This document shows, one piece after another, positions 45,810-54,872 of a stretch of 64,000 nt of DNA. The stretch spans positions 62,001 through 126,000 of the forward strand of contig NZ_KB893977.1 of the NCBI RefSeq assembly GCF_000374345.1. The letters are read 5' to 3'. The DNA comes from Heyndrickxia acidiproducens DSM 23148 (GTDB lineage Bacteria; Bacillota; Bacilli; Bacillales; Bacillaceae_C). The position numbers were made by a program, and so were the translations under genes. Within the stretch, counting starts at the first letter, position 1; the number at the start of each line of letters is the position of its first letter. The notes under the pieces are model-generated. The model searched no databases and had not been told where the DNA came from. It saw only the letters and a list, made by a program, of their open reading frames with translations.

Positions 45810-45850
45810 AAGCACGGGCAGCTGCTCTTTCGCAGGCTGCCCGTGCTTTT
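45808..45850. terminator. Bidirectional terminator between sinR and yqkE
   Basis: AAAAGCACGGGCAGC (45808-45822) pairs perfectly with GCTGCCCGTGCTTTT (45836-45850). It serves sinR (+) and yqkE (-). Confidence 0.88.
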
Positions 45851-45872
45851 ATATCTGCGCCCGGCCGGGACA

Positions 45873-46121
45873 TTATTTGTATTTATGCCAATCCATTGGC
45901 GACTCATCCAGCAGTTCAGCAAACGATTTATTTTTGTCCCGCTGCCTTCTTTCTTCCCTTTTCTTTTCTGCTTCCGCTTTTTTCTTCTTCTCCTCGGCCG
46001 TGGCCAATTCCTGTTTGGCCTGTTTCAGTTTCGCCAAAACATCAGACCCGAGTGCATCCTGCAAACGTAATTTTTCTTCACGTTTCCCGCTTTTAGACCG
46101 CACCTGTTTCTTTTTCGCCAT
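45873..46121 (-). CDS. yqkE: YqkE family (DUF3886) protein
   Basis: An 82-residue, extremely charged protein: a basic start MAKKKQVRSKSGKREEKL, then a predicted long helix rich in Glu and Lys (ATAEEKKKKAEAEKKREERR), and a C-terminal SFAELLDESPMDWHKYK. This pattern matches YqkE, of unknown function. I chose the ATG at 46121, before which lies GGCAGG; the longer frame adds residues unlike the family. The 307 bases upstream (46122-46428) hold no further gene I can support. Confidence 0.85.
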   Translation of the reverse strand: MAKKKQVRSKSGKREEKLRLQDALGSDVLAKLKQAKQELATAEEKKKKAEAEKKREERRQRDKNKSFAELLDESPMDWHKYK

Positions 46122-46428
46122 TTTTTCCTGCCTGCAAAGCCTGCGCGCGGCTGCTTTCATAGACGCCGCCCTGCTGTTGTGTACACGGATTTACAGGCAG
46201 ATCCGCCACCTTTCTTCACTTAAATTCATTCGTTTCTATCATTATACACTGGAGATGGTTTAAAAAAAATGATGATTGACAGAACTCGCCTTTAAAAACT
46301 GATGCAAACTTTGGTATAGTATCAGTAAAGGTATCGTTTATGCCTGCCCTTTTTGAATCCTTTCCGCCTTATCTTTTCGTCAAGTAACAGATGTCTCACT
46401 TTCGATTGACAGACAGGAGTGTCCATGT

Positions 46429-47079
46429 ATGAAATCTTTTTTTGACACATTCATCCGTACCACAATCACAATTCCCTGCATGGTCTTGCTATGGGCCCTG
46501 GTTTATTTCAGTTTCCACCAATTGTTTTGGTTGTCACTTTTTGTATCGCTTGCAGGCGGATTTTTGATCAACCGTTTCATCAAATGGCGGATGCTGAGAA
46601 GTTTCCTGAAAGAGCAGCAGCTGTCCAAACAGGATTATGCCTATATCCGTAAAAACTTGAAGGAAGCGGAACCAAAAATCAAACGCCTGCAAAAAACGTT
46701 TTTTTCCGTCCGCAAAATTGGAACTTTCAAGCTCTTTTATGATATGAATAAAGTAATCAAAAAAATTCATGCCCTTGTGAAGAAGGAGCCAAAACGCTTT
46801 TACCAGGCAGAATCTTTTTATTTCTACCATTTGGATTCGATGGTGGAACTCGCGGAAAAATTTGCGCTCCTGAATACGCAGCCGGTTAAAAATAAAGAAA
46901 TCGAGGACAGCATCGAGGCTACCACTGAAACATTAAAACAATTGAGCCATGAAACGGAGAAAGATTTATACCATATGCTCTCCACTGACATCGATGAACT
47001 TGACTTTGAACTGGCTTATGCAAAACATTCGCTAAAGCGCAACCCCCCTCTCCAAAATGAAAGGAGTGTTAAGAAATGA
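46429..47079 (+). CDS. xpaC: XpaC-like protein
   Basis: A 216-residue protein with two adjacent N-terminal membrane segments (about 12-48) and a long helical cytoplasmic part. It matches the XpaC family, named for hydrolysis of 5-bromo-4-chloroindolyl phosphate in B. subtilis; the true role is unclear. AGGAG precedes the ATG. It overlaps yaaN by four bases (ATGA), reproducing the B. subtilis xpaC-yaaN pair, which there lies near the replication origin. Confidence 0.88.
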   Translation: MKSFFDTFIRTTITIPCMVLLWALVYFSFHQLFWLSLFVSLAGGFLINRFIKWRMLRSFLKEQQLSKQDYAYIRKNLKEAEPKIKRLQKTFFSVRKIGTFKLFYDMNKVIKKIHALVKKEPKRFYQAESFYFYHLDSMVELAEKFALLNTQPVKNKEIEDSIEATTETLKQLSHETEKDLYHMLSTDIDELDFELAYAKHSLKRNPPLQNERSVKK

Positions 47080-48257
47080 CAGAAGCAAAAGAACCGCTGT
47101 GGCAGGAAACAAGCGGTGAACTTGACGATTTGCTTGCCGACCCTTTTGGCGGCCGGGAACTTGCAGAAGAGCAGGCAAACAGCAGCGTGCAGAATGCCGG
47201 CAGCCGGAAACCAGCCCGGCTGGTGGACATGCTTCCGGAAGAAAACCGCCAGAAAGCGTATGAACTCGCTAAACAAATTGACCCGGCCAACCATCAGGCT
47301 GTGATTCTATACGGCACGCAGGCACAATCCAAGCTGCTCAACTTTTCGCACACGATGCTCGATCAGGTGCAAAAGAAGGATATTGGTGAAATTGGCGATA
47401 TTTTAAATGATTTGATGCGCAAGCTGGATCAGGTTAACCCGGAAGAACTGGCGCCCGAAAAGAAAAACTTTTTCTCGCGCATGTTCGGGAAAATCTCCAA
47501 TTCGGTCCAGGAAATACTATCCAAATACCAGAAAACAAGTGCACAGATTGACCGTATCAGTGTCAAACTCGACCTATCCAAAAAAACGCTGCTGAAAGAC
47601 ATCCAAATGCTTGAGCAGCTTTATGAAAAGAATAAGGATTACTTCCATGCTCTCAACATTTATATTGCGGCCGGGGAATTAAAAGTTGAGGAACTGCAGA
47701 CCAGGACGATTCCCGAACTGAAAAAGAAGGCGGAAGAAACCGGGGATCAGATGGCATTTCAGGAAGTCAATGATATGATCCAGTTTACCGACCGCCTTGA
47801 AAAACGGCTGCATGATTTGAAATTAAGCCGCCAGATCACAATCCAAAGCGCGCCGCAAATCCGCCTGATTCAAAATACAAACCAGACATTAGCGGAAAAA
47901 ATCCAGTCATCGATTATGACCGCGATCCCGCTGTGGAAAAACCAGATCGCAATTGCCTTGACGCTCATCCGTCAGCGCCATGCAGTTGAAGCGCAAAAGC
48001 AGGTCTCGAAAACGACAAATGAATTGCTTTTACGAAATGCGGAAATGCTGAAGGCCAATACAGTCGAAACTGCACAGGAAAACGAACGCGGCCTTGTCGA
48101 TATTGAAACGTTGAAAAAAACGCAGGAAAGCCTCGTTTCCACTTTAGAAGAAACGCTGCGCATCCAGCAGGAAGGCCGTGCGAAACGCCACCAGGCTGAA
48201 CAGGAACTGGTCACGATGGAAAACGAGTTGAAACAAAAATTACTAGATTTAAAATAA
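47076..48257 (+). CDS. yaaN: TelA/KlaA family protein YaaN
   Basis: A 393-residue cytoplasmic, mostly helical protein of the toxic-anion-resistance (TelA) family. Typical stretches are [22 protein letters not shown] and [24 protein letters not shown]. Long coiled-coil segments are likely between 130 and 300. Family members are linked to tellurite resistance and cell-envelope stress, with unknown mechanism. It is translationally coupled to xpaC. Confidence 0.9.
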   Translation: MTEAKEPLWQETSGELDDLLADPFGGRELAEEQANSSVQNAGSRKPARLVDMLPEENRQKAYELAKQIDPANHQAVILYGTQAQSKLLNFSHTMLDQVQKKDIGEIGDILNDLMRKLDQVNPEELAPEKKNFFSRMFGKISNSVQEILSKYQKTSAQIDRISVKLDLSKKTLLKDIQMLEQLYEKNKDYFHALNIYIAAGELKVEELQTRTIPELKKKAEETGDQMAFQEVNDMIQFTDRLEKRLHDLKLSRQITIQSAPQIRLIQNTNQTLAEKIQSSIMTAIPLWKNQIAIALTLIRQRHAVEAQKQVSKTTNELLLRNAEMLKANTVETAQENERGLVDIETLKKTQESLVSTLEETLRIQQEGRAKRHQAEQELVTMENELKQKLLDLK

Positions 48258-48309
48258 TGCAGGCAGCCTGGAAGTTTCACTTTAGTTAAGCTTTTGGAGG
48301 GATTTTCAT

Positions 48310-49233
48310 TTGAAAACAGTTTTATCGTGGCTGGGCAGTGCGGCAGTGCTCGCTTCCGGGCTCGGCTTTTACATGTCGGAACGGGTCATGCATATGCGGA
48401 AAAAAAATGAACAATTGATTATCAGCCGCGAAGTTTCAGCAAAACGCCTGAATCTGAATGATTACAAGTTACTGCCGAAAGAAGAAGTATGGATTCAATC
48501 CCCTTTTGGCTATATGCTTAAATCCATATGGGTCAAACCCCATGTATCTTCTAAAAAGTTTATGATTTTCTGCCACGGGGTCACTGAAAATAAAATGAAC
48601 TCCATTAAATATATGAATCTCTTTCTCGAAAGGGGATTCAATGCCATTATTTACGACCACAGGCGCCACGGCGAATCCGGGGGGAAGACAACCAGTTACG
48701 GCTATTACGAAAAATTTGATTTAAAAGCAGTCGTGGATGAATTGGTTGCCCGCGAAGGCGCGGATGTCTTTTTCGGCATCCACGGCGAATCAATGGGCGC
48801 GGCGACGCTTTTACTGTATGCCGGGATGGTGGAAGACCGGGCAGACTTCTATATTGCTGACTGCCCCTTCTCCAGCTTCCGTACGCAATTGATCCAGGAG
48901 TTCACCCACGAATTAAAACTGCCGGGAAAATGGTTCTTTCCGCTCGCCGATTTGTTTATCCGGATCCGTGACGGCTACTCTCTTCGCCATGTTTCGCCCC
49001 TCGATGTGGTGGATCGCATCCAAAAACCGGTCTTATTTATCCACAGTGAGCAGGATGACTACATCCTTCCGGAAATGACGAAGGCTTTGTACGAAAAGAA
49101 AAAAGGGGCAAAACAACTGTTTATTGCCAAAAACGGCGCCCACGCGCAGTCTTTTAATTTAAACCGGGAAATGTACGAAAAGGCAATTGATGCATTTCTT
49201 GAACATATTGTCCGTGCTCACAATCACTCTTAA
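48310..49233 (+). CDS. yqkD: Alpha/beta hydrolase YqkD
   Basis: A 307-residue hydrolase with an N-terminal hydrophobic anchor (about 5-22). The oxyanion region is FCHGVTENK. The nucleophile elbow GESMG lies near residue 160, and the acid and base are suggested by SEQDDYILP and NGAHAQSF. It resembles the dienelactone-hydrolase/acyl-transferase-like group; the substrate is unknown. The start is TTG, after TTTTGGAGGG. In B. subtilis yqkD neighbours yqkE, as here. Confidence 0.88.
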   Translation: MKTVLSWLGSAAVLASGLGFYMSERVMHMRKKNEQLIISREVSAKRLNLNDYKLLPKEEVWIQSPFGYMLKSIWVKPHVSSKKFMIFCHGVTENKMNSIKYMNLFLERGFNAIIYDHRRHGESGGKTTSYGYYEKFDLKAVVDELVAREGADVFFGIHGESMGAATLLLYAGMVEDRADFYIADCPFSSFRTQLIQEFTHELKLPGKWFFPLADLFIRIRDGYSLRHVSPLDVVDRIQKPVLFIHSEQDDYILPEMTKALYEKKKGAKQLFIAKNGAHAQSFNLNREMYEKAIDAFLEHIVRAHNHS

Positions 49234-49360
49234 CAAGGCAGGCGGGACCGCTTCCCCCTGTTTTTTTTGCCGGTTCTTCGCTATCCCGCCGTTTTCCATA
49301 ACATTCGCCCATGATTTTGAATAAAGTAATAAGAATATGTTAAATGGGGAGTGTTTTCAG

Positions 49361-50773
49361 ATGGAAGTTTATGTGGTGCAGCAAGGCGATTCACTTTGGC
49401 GGATCGCAAACCGGCTGAACGTAGATCTCGCACAACTGCTTTCGGCCAACGGGTTAACTGCTACATCAAGGCTTGTGCCCGGCCAGGCTTTGGCAGTGCC
49501 GAACCCGGTATGGCAATATATCGTCCAGCCCGGCGACCAGCTCGGCACAATTGCCGCACGCTATGGCGTAACAGTACAGGCGCTTGCACAGGCCAATCAG
49601 ATTAGAAATCCGGCTGCGATTTCTCCCGGGCGGATGTTAACCATGCCTTACCGCGATCACACGGTGAAAGCGGGTGAAACTTTATACAGTATCGCCCAAA
49701 CCTACGGGGTAAGCCTGCAAAGAATCATCCGGGCCAACCAGCTTGGGAGCGCAGACACCCTCATGGTAAACCGGATGCTGCGGATTCCGCCCCCCCTGCG
49801 GCCGGTAAAAGAAATCAATACTTATACAACCGGTTTTGGCGCCGGGGGAATCAGCGAAGTCAGCCGCTTAGGGCCTTATCTTACTTACCTGTCCCCTTTC
49901 CGCTACGCTTTTCGGGCAGACGGCAGCCTGACCTCTTTGAATGACCGCCCGGTTCTGGAAGCAGCCCGGGCGCATGGCGTCCTGCCGCTGTTGATTCTTG
50001 CCAATTTTGCAGAAAACGGCTTTAGTTCCGACCTGGCGGCACAGCTTTTGCGGAATGAAGCGATTCAAAACACGCTGATAAACAATCTTTTAACAGTGAT
50101 GAGGCAAAAAGGATACGGTGGTGTAAATTTCGATTTTGAATATGTCTACCCGGAAGACCGCGACCGTTATACCGCTTTTTTAAGACGGGTTACCGAGCGT
50201 CTTCACCCGGAAGGCTTTCTCGTTTCGACTGCGCTCGCCCCGAAAACTTCCGGAACCCAAACAGGCCTGCTTTATGAAGCCCATGATTATGGAGCGCACG
50301 CTGCGATTGTTGATTTTATCATCCTGATGACATACGAATGGGGCTGGGCCGGCGGCAGGCCGCTGGCGATCGCGCCGTTAAACGAAGTAAAGCGCGTTCT
50401 CGATTATGCCATCACCGTTATCCCGCCTGAAAAAATTATGATGGGTGCGCCGCTGTACGGCCGTGACTGGAAAATCCCGTGGCAGCAGGGCACGCTCGCA
50501 CGGACCGTAAGCCCGCAGGAAGCCGTTGCTTTAGCGGTGAAATACGGCGCTTCTATCCGTTACCATCCAACATCCCAATCGCCGTATTTCAATTACACCG
50601 ACGAAAGCGGCCAGCAGCATGAAGTGTGGTTTGAAGACGCGCGCAGCATGCGGGCAAAAATCAATCTGCTGAACCAGTACGGCCTGCGCGGCATCAGCTA
50701 CTGGGTGCTTGGCAACCCGTTTCCGCAAAATTGGATTGTGCAGGAAGACCTCGTGCGGGCAAGAAAACTTTAA
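49361..50773 (+). CDS. yaaH: Spore germination glycoside hydrolase YaaH (SleL type)
   Basis: Cortical-fragment lytic enzyme with three LysM repeats (residues about 2-46, 51-94 and 98-142) followed by a GH18 domain (about 155-460). The GH18 active-site motif is FDFEYV near residue 265, with the catalytic glutamate, and WGWAGG and MGAPLYGRDW are also typical. B. subtilis YaaH has two LysM repeats; this one has an extra copy. The ATG at 49361 follows GGGGAG and there is no signal peptide, as expected for a spore-targeted protein. Confidence 0.92.
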   Translation: MEVYVVQQGDSLWRIANRLNVDLAQLLSANGLTATSRLVPGQALAVPNPVWQYIVQPGDQLGTIAARYGVTVQALAQANQIRNPAAISPGRMLTMPYRDHTVKAGETLYSIAQTYGVSLQRIIRANQLGSADTLMVNRMLRIPPPLRPVKEINTYTTGFGAGGISEVSRLGPYLTYLSPFRYAFRADGSLTSLNDRPVLEAARAHGVLPLLILANFAENGFSSDLAAQLLRNEAIQNTLINNLLTVMRQKGYGGVNFDFEYVYPEDRDRYTAFLRRVTERLHPEGFLVSTALAPKTSGTQTGLLYEAHDYGAHAAIVDFIILMTYEWGWAGGRPLAIAPLNEVKRVLDYAITVIPPEKIMMGAPLYGRDWKIPWQQGTLARTVSPQEAVALAVKYGASIRYHPTSQSPYFNYTDESGQQHEVWFEDARSMRAKINLLNQYGLRGISYWVLGNPFPQNWIVQEDLVRARKL

Positions 50774-50848
50774 TTGCAAGAAACCGGCATTTTTTTCAGG
50801 CCTGCCCCTCCTGAGGAAAAGGATGCCGGATTTTTTTGCTGTACGGCG

Positions 50849-51190
50849 CTAAACACGGCTGACATCGATGATGCCGGCTGTTTTTAAAAGGATGTGCCCC
50901 CCTGTTTCATCCAGCATTCTCACCTCCTGCTCAAACGGGCGGAAATCCAAAACGATGCCTGTTACTTTACGGAAGGCACCCGCTTCGAAACAGCGGACCG
51001 AAACGGGCAGCTTTTTCTGTCTCGACAGCTGGATCATTTCATTCATCTTTTCGAGCTGCTGCTCATCCAATTCGGGTTTTTCCCGTTTCTGCTGGCGCCT
51101 TTTCCGTTCCAAAATCGCCTGCTTGTGTTCCGGCAAAAACATGCGTGATCCCTCCCAAAGCTTGTTTCCGCGGTGCAAATACTCACTCAT
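50849..51190 (-). CDS. YolD-like protein partnered with a Y-family polymerase
   Basis: A 113-residue YolD-like family protein (RGNKLWEGSRMFLPEHKQAI near the start, beta-rich C-terminal half). Its start overlaps the polymerase stop by four bases, the same pairing as B. subtilis yqjX-yqjW and yolD-uvrX. The function is unknown, but the conserved coupling and the shared SOS-box promoter suggest a role in translesion synthesis or its control. Confidence 0.88.
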   Translation of the reverse strand: MSEYLHRGNKLWEGSRMFLPEHKQAILERKRRQQKREKPELDEQQLEKMNEMIQLSRQKKLPVSVRCFEAGAFRKVTGIVLDFRPFEQEVRMLDETGGHILLKTAGIIDVSRV

Positions 51191-52422
51191 TTATAATGCC
51201 CTCCTATCTTTTTGGCGCGGTCCAGCGCCTGCCCGGCGTCAAGCAGCGACACCGCCCGGATAATCGAGCCGGGCCCGTACTTTTGCTTGATGCGGTCCAT
51301 TGTATAGCCGAGCTGCCGCCGGGCGCAACTGCTTTCAAATAATGTCAGCTGCTCAACCTTATCGCTGCATAAGCGCGACAGCTGGACGCTGATGCGGCGC
51401 ACCGGATTCCCATCCCAAAACTGCAGAAATATTTCGCCCGCCGCCCTGTAGACGTCCATCGTCCCATTTGTCGGCGCCTGTAATGTTGTCTGCCTGTGGA
51501 ATCCTGCCGGGTGCGTGTAATCGGCTCCCTGGCAGCCGACCGATACGCATGCCCCCATGACGCCTGCCGTGCGCGCCCGCGAGCAGACTTCTTCGCTCAG
51601 CTCAAGCAGAATCACTTTAATTTCACGCTCAAAATTGGCATAGTCGCGCGGCAGCGTCATCGCATGGCCGATCGCCTTCTGCCCGGTGTGTGACTCCCTC
51701 GAGACGGGCGAATAATCGATCCCGTTTGCCGTCTCCCAGAGTACCTGGCCGTTTATGCCCCACCGTTTTTTTAAAACAGCTAATGGAAATTTGGCCAGCG
51801 CACCGATCGTATAAATGCCGAGCCGGCGCAAATGCCGCTCCATCCGGCTCCCGACGCCAAACATCGCGCCGACCGGAAGCGGCCAAAGCTGTTCTTGGAT
51901 ATTGTGGTGGCCCAGTTCAAAAATGCCGGTGCGGTTTTTTTTCGCAAAATGGTCGCACGCCATTTTCGCCAGCACTTTGTTAGGGCCAATGCCGCAGCGG
52001 GCGTAGACGCCGGTTTCATTCATGATATCCTGTTTGATTTGTGCAGCGATCTTGGCCGGTTCTCCGAATAACCGGATGCTTCCCGTCACATCCATAAACT
52101 GTTCATCAATTGAAAACGGCTCAACTTTGTCCGTGTAGCGTTCAAGGATAGCCGTAATCTGCATGGAGACCTCAAGATAACGCTGCATGCGCGGCCTTAC
52201 AACCACAGCGTCCGGGCAAAGCTGCTGCGCTTCCCACAGGCGGATGGCATTTTTCACACCGCGCTTTTTCGCAAGCGGGCAGGCCGCCAGCACTACCCCC
52301 GACCGGCGTTCCGGGTCCCCTGATACAATTAGGGGCTTGTCTCTGTATTCCGGATGGTCGGCTTTTTCAACACTCGCATAAAAAGATTGCATATCGACAA
52401 GAAAAATGACACGTTGACCCAT
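51187..52422 (-). CDS. polYB: Y-family DNA polymerase (PolY2/YqjW, UmuC-like)
   Basis: Error-prone translesion polymerase, 411 residues, close to B. subtilis YqjW. The palm motif is FLVDMQSFYASVE, with catalytic acids in SIDEQFMD near residue 105. Helix-hairpin-helix and little-finger domains follow. A clamp-binding-type motif (EQLTLF) lies near 364. GAGGAAGGG precedes the ATG at 52422. Two LexA-box-like sites upstream point to SOS induction. Confidence 0.92.
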   Translation of the reverse strand: MGQRVIFLVDMQSFYASVEKADHPEYRDKPLIVSGDPERRSGVVLAACPLAKKRGVKNAIRLWEAQQLCPDAVVVRPRMQRYLEVSMQITAILERYTDKVEPFSIDEQFMDVTGSIRLFGEPAKIAAQIKQDIMNETGVYARCGIGPNKVLAKMACDHFAKKNRTGIFELGHHNIQEQLWPLPVGAMFGVGSRMERHLRRLGIYTIGALAKFPLAVLKKRWGINGQVLWETANGIDYSPVSRESHTGQKAIGHAMTLPRDYANFEREIKVILLELSEEVCSRARTAGVMGACVSVGCQGADYTHPAGFHRQTTLQAPTNGTMDVYRAAGEIFLQFWDGNPVRRISVQLSRLCSDKVEQLTLFESSCARRQLGYTMDRIKQKYGPGSIIRAVSLLDAGQALDRAKKIGGHYK

Positions 52423-52460
52423 TTTGAACCCTTCCTCACTTAGTAAATTAGCAAGCAATA

Positions 52461-52516
52461 CGAACCTTCGTTCTTATTCTATTCCCATTATAAACGAATA
52501 TACGTTCGTTATCCAA
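52461..52516 (-). promoter_or_regulatory. SOS-type promoter of polYB
   Basis: Minus-strand TTGGAT (52511-52516), 18 bases, TATAAT (52487-52492). Two LexA-box-like palindromes, CGAATATACGTTCG (52495-52508) in the spacer and CGAACCTTCGTTCT (52461-52474) downstream, each differ by one base from CGAAC-N4-GTTCG in their half-sites. Confidence 0.78.
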
Positions 52517-52551
52517 TTATTTTTTTAGCAAAGGCGCTATTTTTTTCCACT

Positions 52552-52584
52552 AAAAAATCCACGGGCAGGCAGCACCCATGGATT
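52552..52584 (-). terminator. yqjQ terminator
   Basis: AATCCATGGG pairs with CCCGTGGATT (one G-U pair) on the minus strand, followed by a T6 run. It begins 13 bases after the yqjQ stop. Confidence 0.82.
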
Positions 52585-52596
52585 CCGGATTCTTAT

Positions 52597-53394
52597 TCAT
52601 TTTTTAAAAAATGCGTTTCTCCCCAGCCTTTCGACCAGCCCCGGGAAAAGCGTGTGCAGGACACTGCCGGCATTCATCCATTGCGGCGCATTGATTTCGC
52701 GGCGGCTGGTGAACATCACATCCGTAATTTTTTCCGCAAGCTTTTCAGGATTCAGCATCAGTTTCTCGATATTTTTCATGTATGTACCCGACTTATCGGC
52801 AATGGTAAAAAAATTGGTGGCAATCGGGCCGGGATTTACAGCAGTGACATACACACCAAACCGCGACATTTCCATACGCAGGCTGTTTGTAAATCCGAGC
52901 ACGGCAAATTTGCTTGCGGCATAAACACTCGATTTCGGCGTCGCCATTTTTGCAGCCTGCGAAGCAATGTTGATGATATGCCCGGCACGCATTTTCTGCA
53001 TATGGGGCACAACTGCTTTTGTGCAGGCAATCAGGCCGAGGACATTGACATCAAACATGCCCCTGACATCCTCCATCCGGATATCCCGGACTTCGTCAAA
53101 CACACCGAAACCGGCATTGTTGACAAGCACGTCAATATTTCCGTGTTCACGGTAAATCTCTTCAAATACACCCGGTATCTTCTCGTGCCCGGATACGTCG
53201 AAAGCCCGGACATCGCAGTGAACCGGCCAGGCGGCTTCGATCCCCGTTTTGATTTTTTCCAGCTTGCTGATGCTGCGGGCAAGCAAAACAAGATTGGCGC
53301 CGTTTTTAGCGCAAGCATAGGCAATTTTTTCCCCGAGCCCGCCTGATGCCCCTGTAATCACAATCGTCTTCTGTTGAATACGCTGGTTGGTCAT
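52597..53394 (-). CDS. yqjQ: Short-chain dehydrogenase YqjQ
   Basis: NAD(P)-dependent oxidoreductase of the classical SDR type, 265 residues. The cofactor motif TGASGGLG lies near residue 14, NNAG near 91, and the catalytic Ser-Tyr-Lys in NIASQAAKM and SVYAASK near 144-163. The substrate is unknown. AAAGGAG precedes the start. A GC-rich hairpin lies 57 bases upstream (53451-53483). Confidence 0.9.
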   Translation of the reverse strand: MTNQRIQQKTIVITGASGGLGEKIAYACAKNGANLVLLARSISKLEKIKTGIEAAWPVHCDVRAFDVSGHEKIPGVFEEIYREHGNIDVLVNNAGFGVFDEVRDIRMEDVRGMFDVNVLGLIACTKAVVPHMQKMRAGHIINIASQAAKMATPKSSVYAASKFAVLGFTNSLRMEMSRFGVYVTAVNPGPIATNFFTIADKSGTYMKNIEKLMLNPEKLAEKITDVMFTSRREINAPQWMNAGSVLHTLFPGLVERLGRNAFFKK

Positions 53395-53589
53395 AAAGGT
53401 AACTCCTTTTGTATCATTTTTAAAGGAATAGACATATCATGGTATTCTTTCCGGCCGGCATGCCGATCCGGCGGCACGGCCGGATGCATTGTATTTTTTC
53501 CTGCTCTCATACTAAATTGTAGCGGATACGAATTGAACTGTCATTTTTGAAAAACACATTCAACTTCAGAAAATTTCCGCAATGCCGCC

Positions 53590-53618
53590 TTGACATTTCT
53601 CCTGATTTTCTTCATAAT
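53590..53618 (+). promoter_or_regulatory. sigma-A promoter of the proI T-box leader
   Basis: TTGACA (53590-53595), 17 bases, CATAAT (53613-53618), directly before the T-box leader. Confidence 0.78.
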
Positions 53619-53639
53619 CAAGGGTAATATTTATAATAT

Positions 53640-53880
53640 CGAAATCGGCTGTGACCAGGATCAGTAGGCGAAGCATGGTGCAAGAGAGTGAAGTTCTTTA
53701 GGCTGGAAAACTTCACCATCCGCTGCTTGGCTGAACCTGCCTTGCGAGCCGTTTGGCAAAACCAAACCGGGATGGCCCGTTATGGCAAAATGAGATGCAG
53801 GAAGCTTGTGTATCCTGCAATAAAGGTGGTACCGCGGAAAAACGCCCTTTCGTCCTTGAATGGATGAGAGGGCGTTTTTA
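53640..53880 (+). promoter_or_regulatory. Proline-specific T-box leader
   Basis: The conserved T-box AAAGGTGGTACCGCGG lies at 53822-53837. A terminator follows (AAAACGCCCT pairing with AGGGCGTTTT, to 53880), and the Stem I AGAGAG motif is near 53683. The presumed specifier is CCT (53736-53738), set in GAA-CCT-GC, a proline codon, which fits the downstream proI. Uncharged tRNA-Pro should allow read-through. Confidence 0.92.
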
Positions 53881-53902
53881 TGTTGGCAAAGGAGGAAAAT
53901 AA

Positions 53903-54733
53903 ATGAAGGTTTCTTTTATCGGCGCCGGATCGATGGCCGAGGCAATGATCGGCGGCATACTTGAACATCGTGTTGTGAAACGCGGGGACATGACAGTGCA
54001 TAACCGTTCCAACCAAAAACGGCTCACTGCCCTTGAAAAAAAATACGGGGTGAAAAGTGCGCAAACATTGGAGGAACTTTTAAAAAACCCTGATGTTGTC
54101 ATTTTGGCGGTGAAACCAAAAGATGTATTAGAAGTACTGGAGTCCATTCAGCCATTGATCACAAAAGATATGCTGTTCATCTCGGTTGCTGCCGGCATTA
54201 CGATTTCATTGATCGAAAACCGGTTAGGCCGAAAGATCCCGATTGTCCGGGCCATGCCGAATACATCGGCCAGAATCGGGCAGTCGGCAACCGGAATGGC
54301 TTTCAACGAGGCCGTAACAAAAGTGCATCAAAAAAAGGCGCTTGACATTTTTCAGGCGATCGGCCTTACAATCAGTGTGGAAGAAAAACAGCTCGATGCG
54401 GTCACAGGCTTATCCGGAAGCGGGCCGGCCTATATTTATTATATTGCTGAAGCCCTGCAGCAGTCGGCAGAAGAAATCGGGCTTGAGGGGCATGCTGCAA
54501 AAAATCTGGTGATCCAAACGATCATCGGTGCGGCTGAAATGCTCAAACAATCGAGTGAAACGCCGGAAGCCTTGCGGAAAGCTGTCACAAGCCCGAATGG
54601 CACAACGGAAGCAGGCATCCGAATATTAGATAAAAGCGGGGTAAAACAAGCTTTTATTGATTGTGTGAAAGAAGCGGCAAAACGGTCGAAGGAATTGTCC
54701 CGGATTCAGGATGAAATTTCAGTCGCTGAGTGA
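53903..54733 (+). CDS. proI: Pyrroline-5-carboxylate reductase
   Basis: NADPH-dependent last step of proline synthesis. The N-terminal Rossmann motif is FIGAGSMAEA. Conserved MPNTSARIGQSATGM lies near residue 118, and the C-terminal GLSGSGPAYIYYIAEAL and VTSPNGTTEAGI regions carry the active site. It has 276 residues. It is controlled by the proline T-box just upstream and ends at a strong terminator. B. subtilis has several paralogues; proI is chosen by synteny with rnz and yqjQ. Confidence 0.94.
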   Translation: MKVSFIGAGSMAEAMIGGILEHRVVKRGDMTVHNRSNQKRLTALEKKYGVKSAQTLEELLKNPDVVILAVKPKDVLEVLESIQPLITKDMLFISVAAGITISLIENRLGRKIPIVRAMPNTSARIGQSATGMAFNEAVTKVHQKKALDIFQAIGLTISVEEKQLDAVTGLSGSGPAYIYYIAEALQQSAEEIGLEGHAAKNLVIQTIIGAAEMLKQSSETPEALRKAVTSPNGTTEAGIRILDKSGVKQAFIDCVKEAAKRSKELSRIQDEISVAE

Positions 54734-54777
54734 TTTATAAGAAAGTGGCCACAATAGAAGGTTTTACGGTATTTTAG

Positions 54778-54826
54778 CTGCGAACAGTCCTTTACAGCCG
54801 TGATGAAGGACCTTCGCAGTTTTTTT
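54778..54826 (+). terminator. proI terminator
   Basis: CTGCGAA (54778-54784) pairs with TTCGCAG (54813-54819), with an inner TCCTT/AAGGA stem, followed by T7. Confidence 0.85.
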
Positions 54827-54872
54827 AGAATCTGTCCTGATTATTTTGCAAGTTAATCGAATTCAGAACCAT

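Noticed and set aside
52654-53346. Plus-strand open frame of 230 codons
   Set aside because: It is antisense to yqjQ, which has a full set of SDR motifs.
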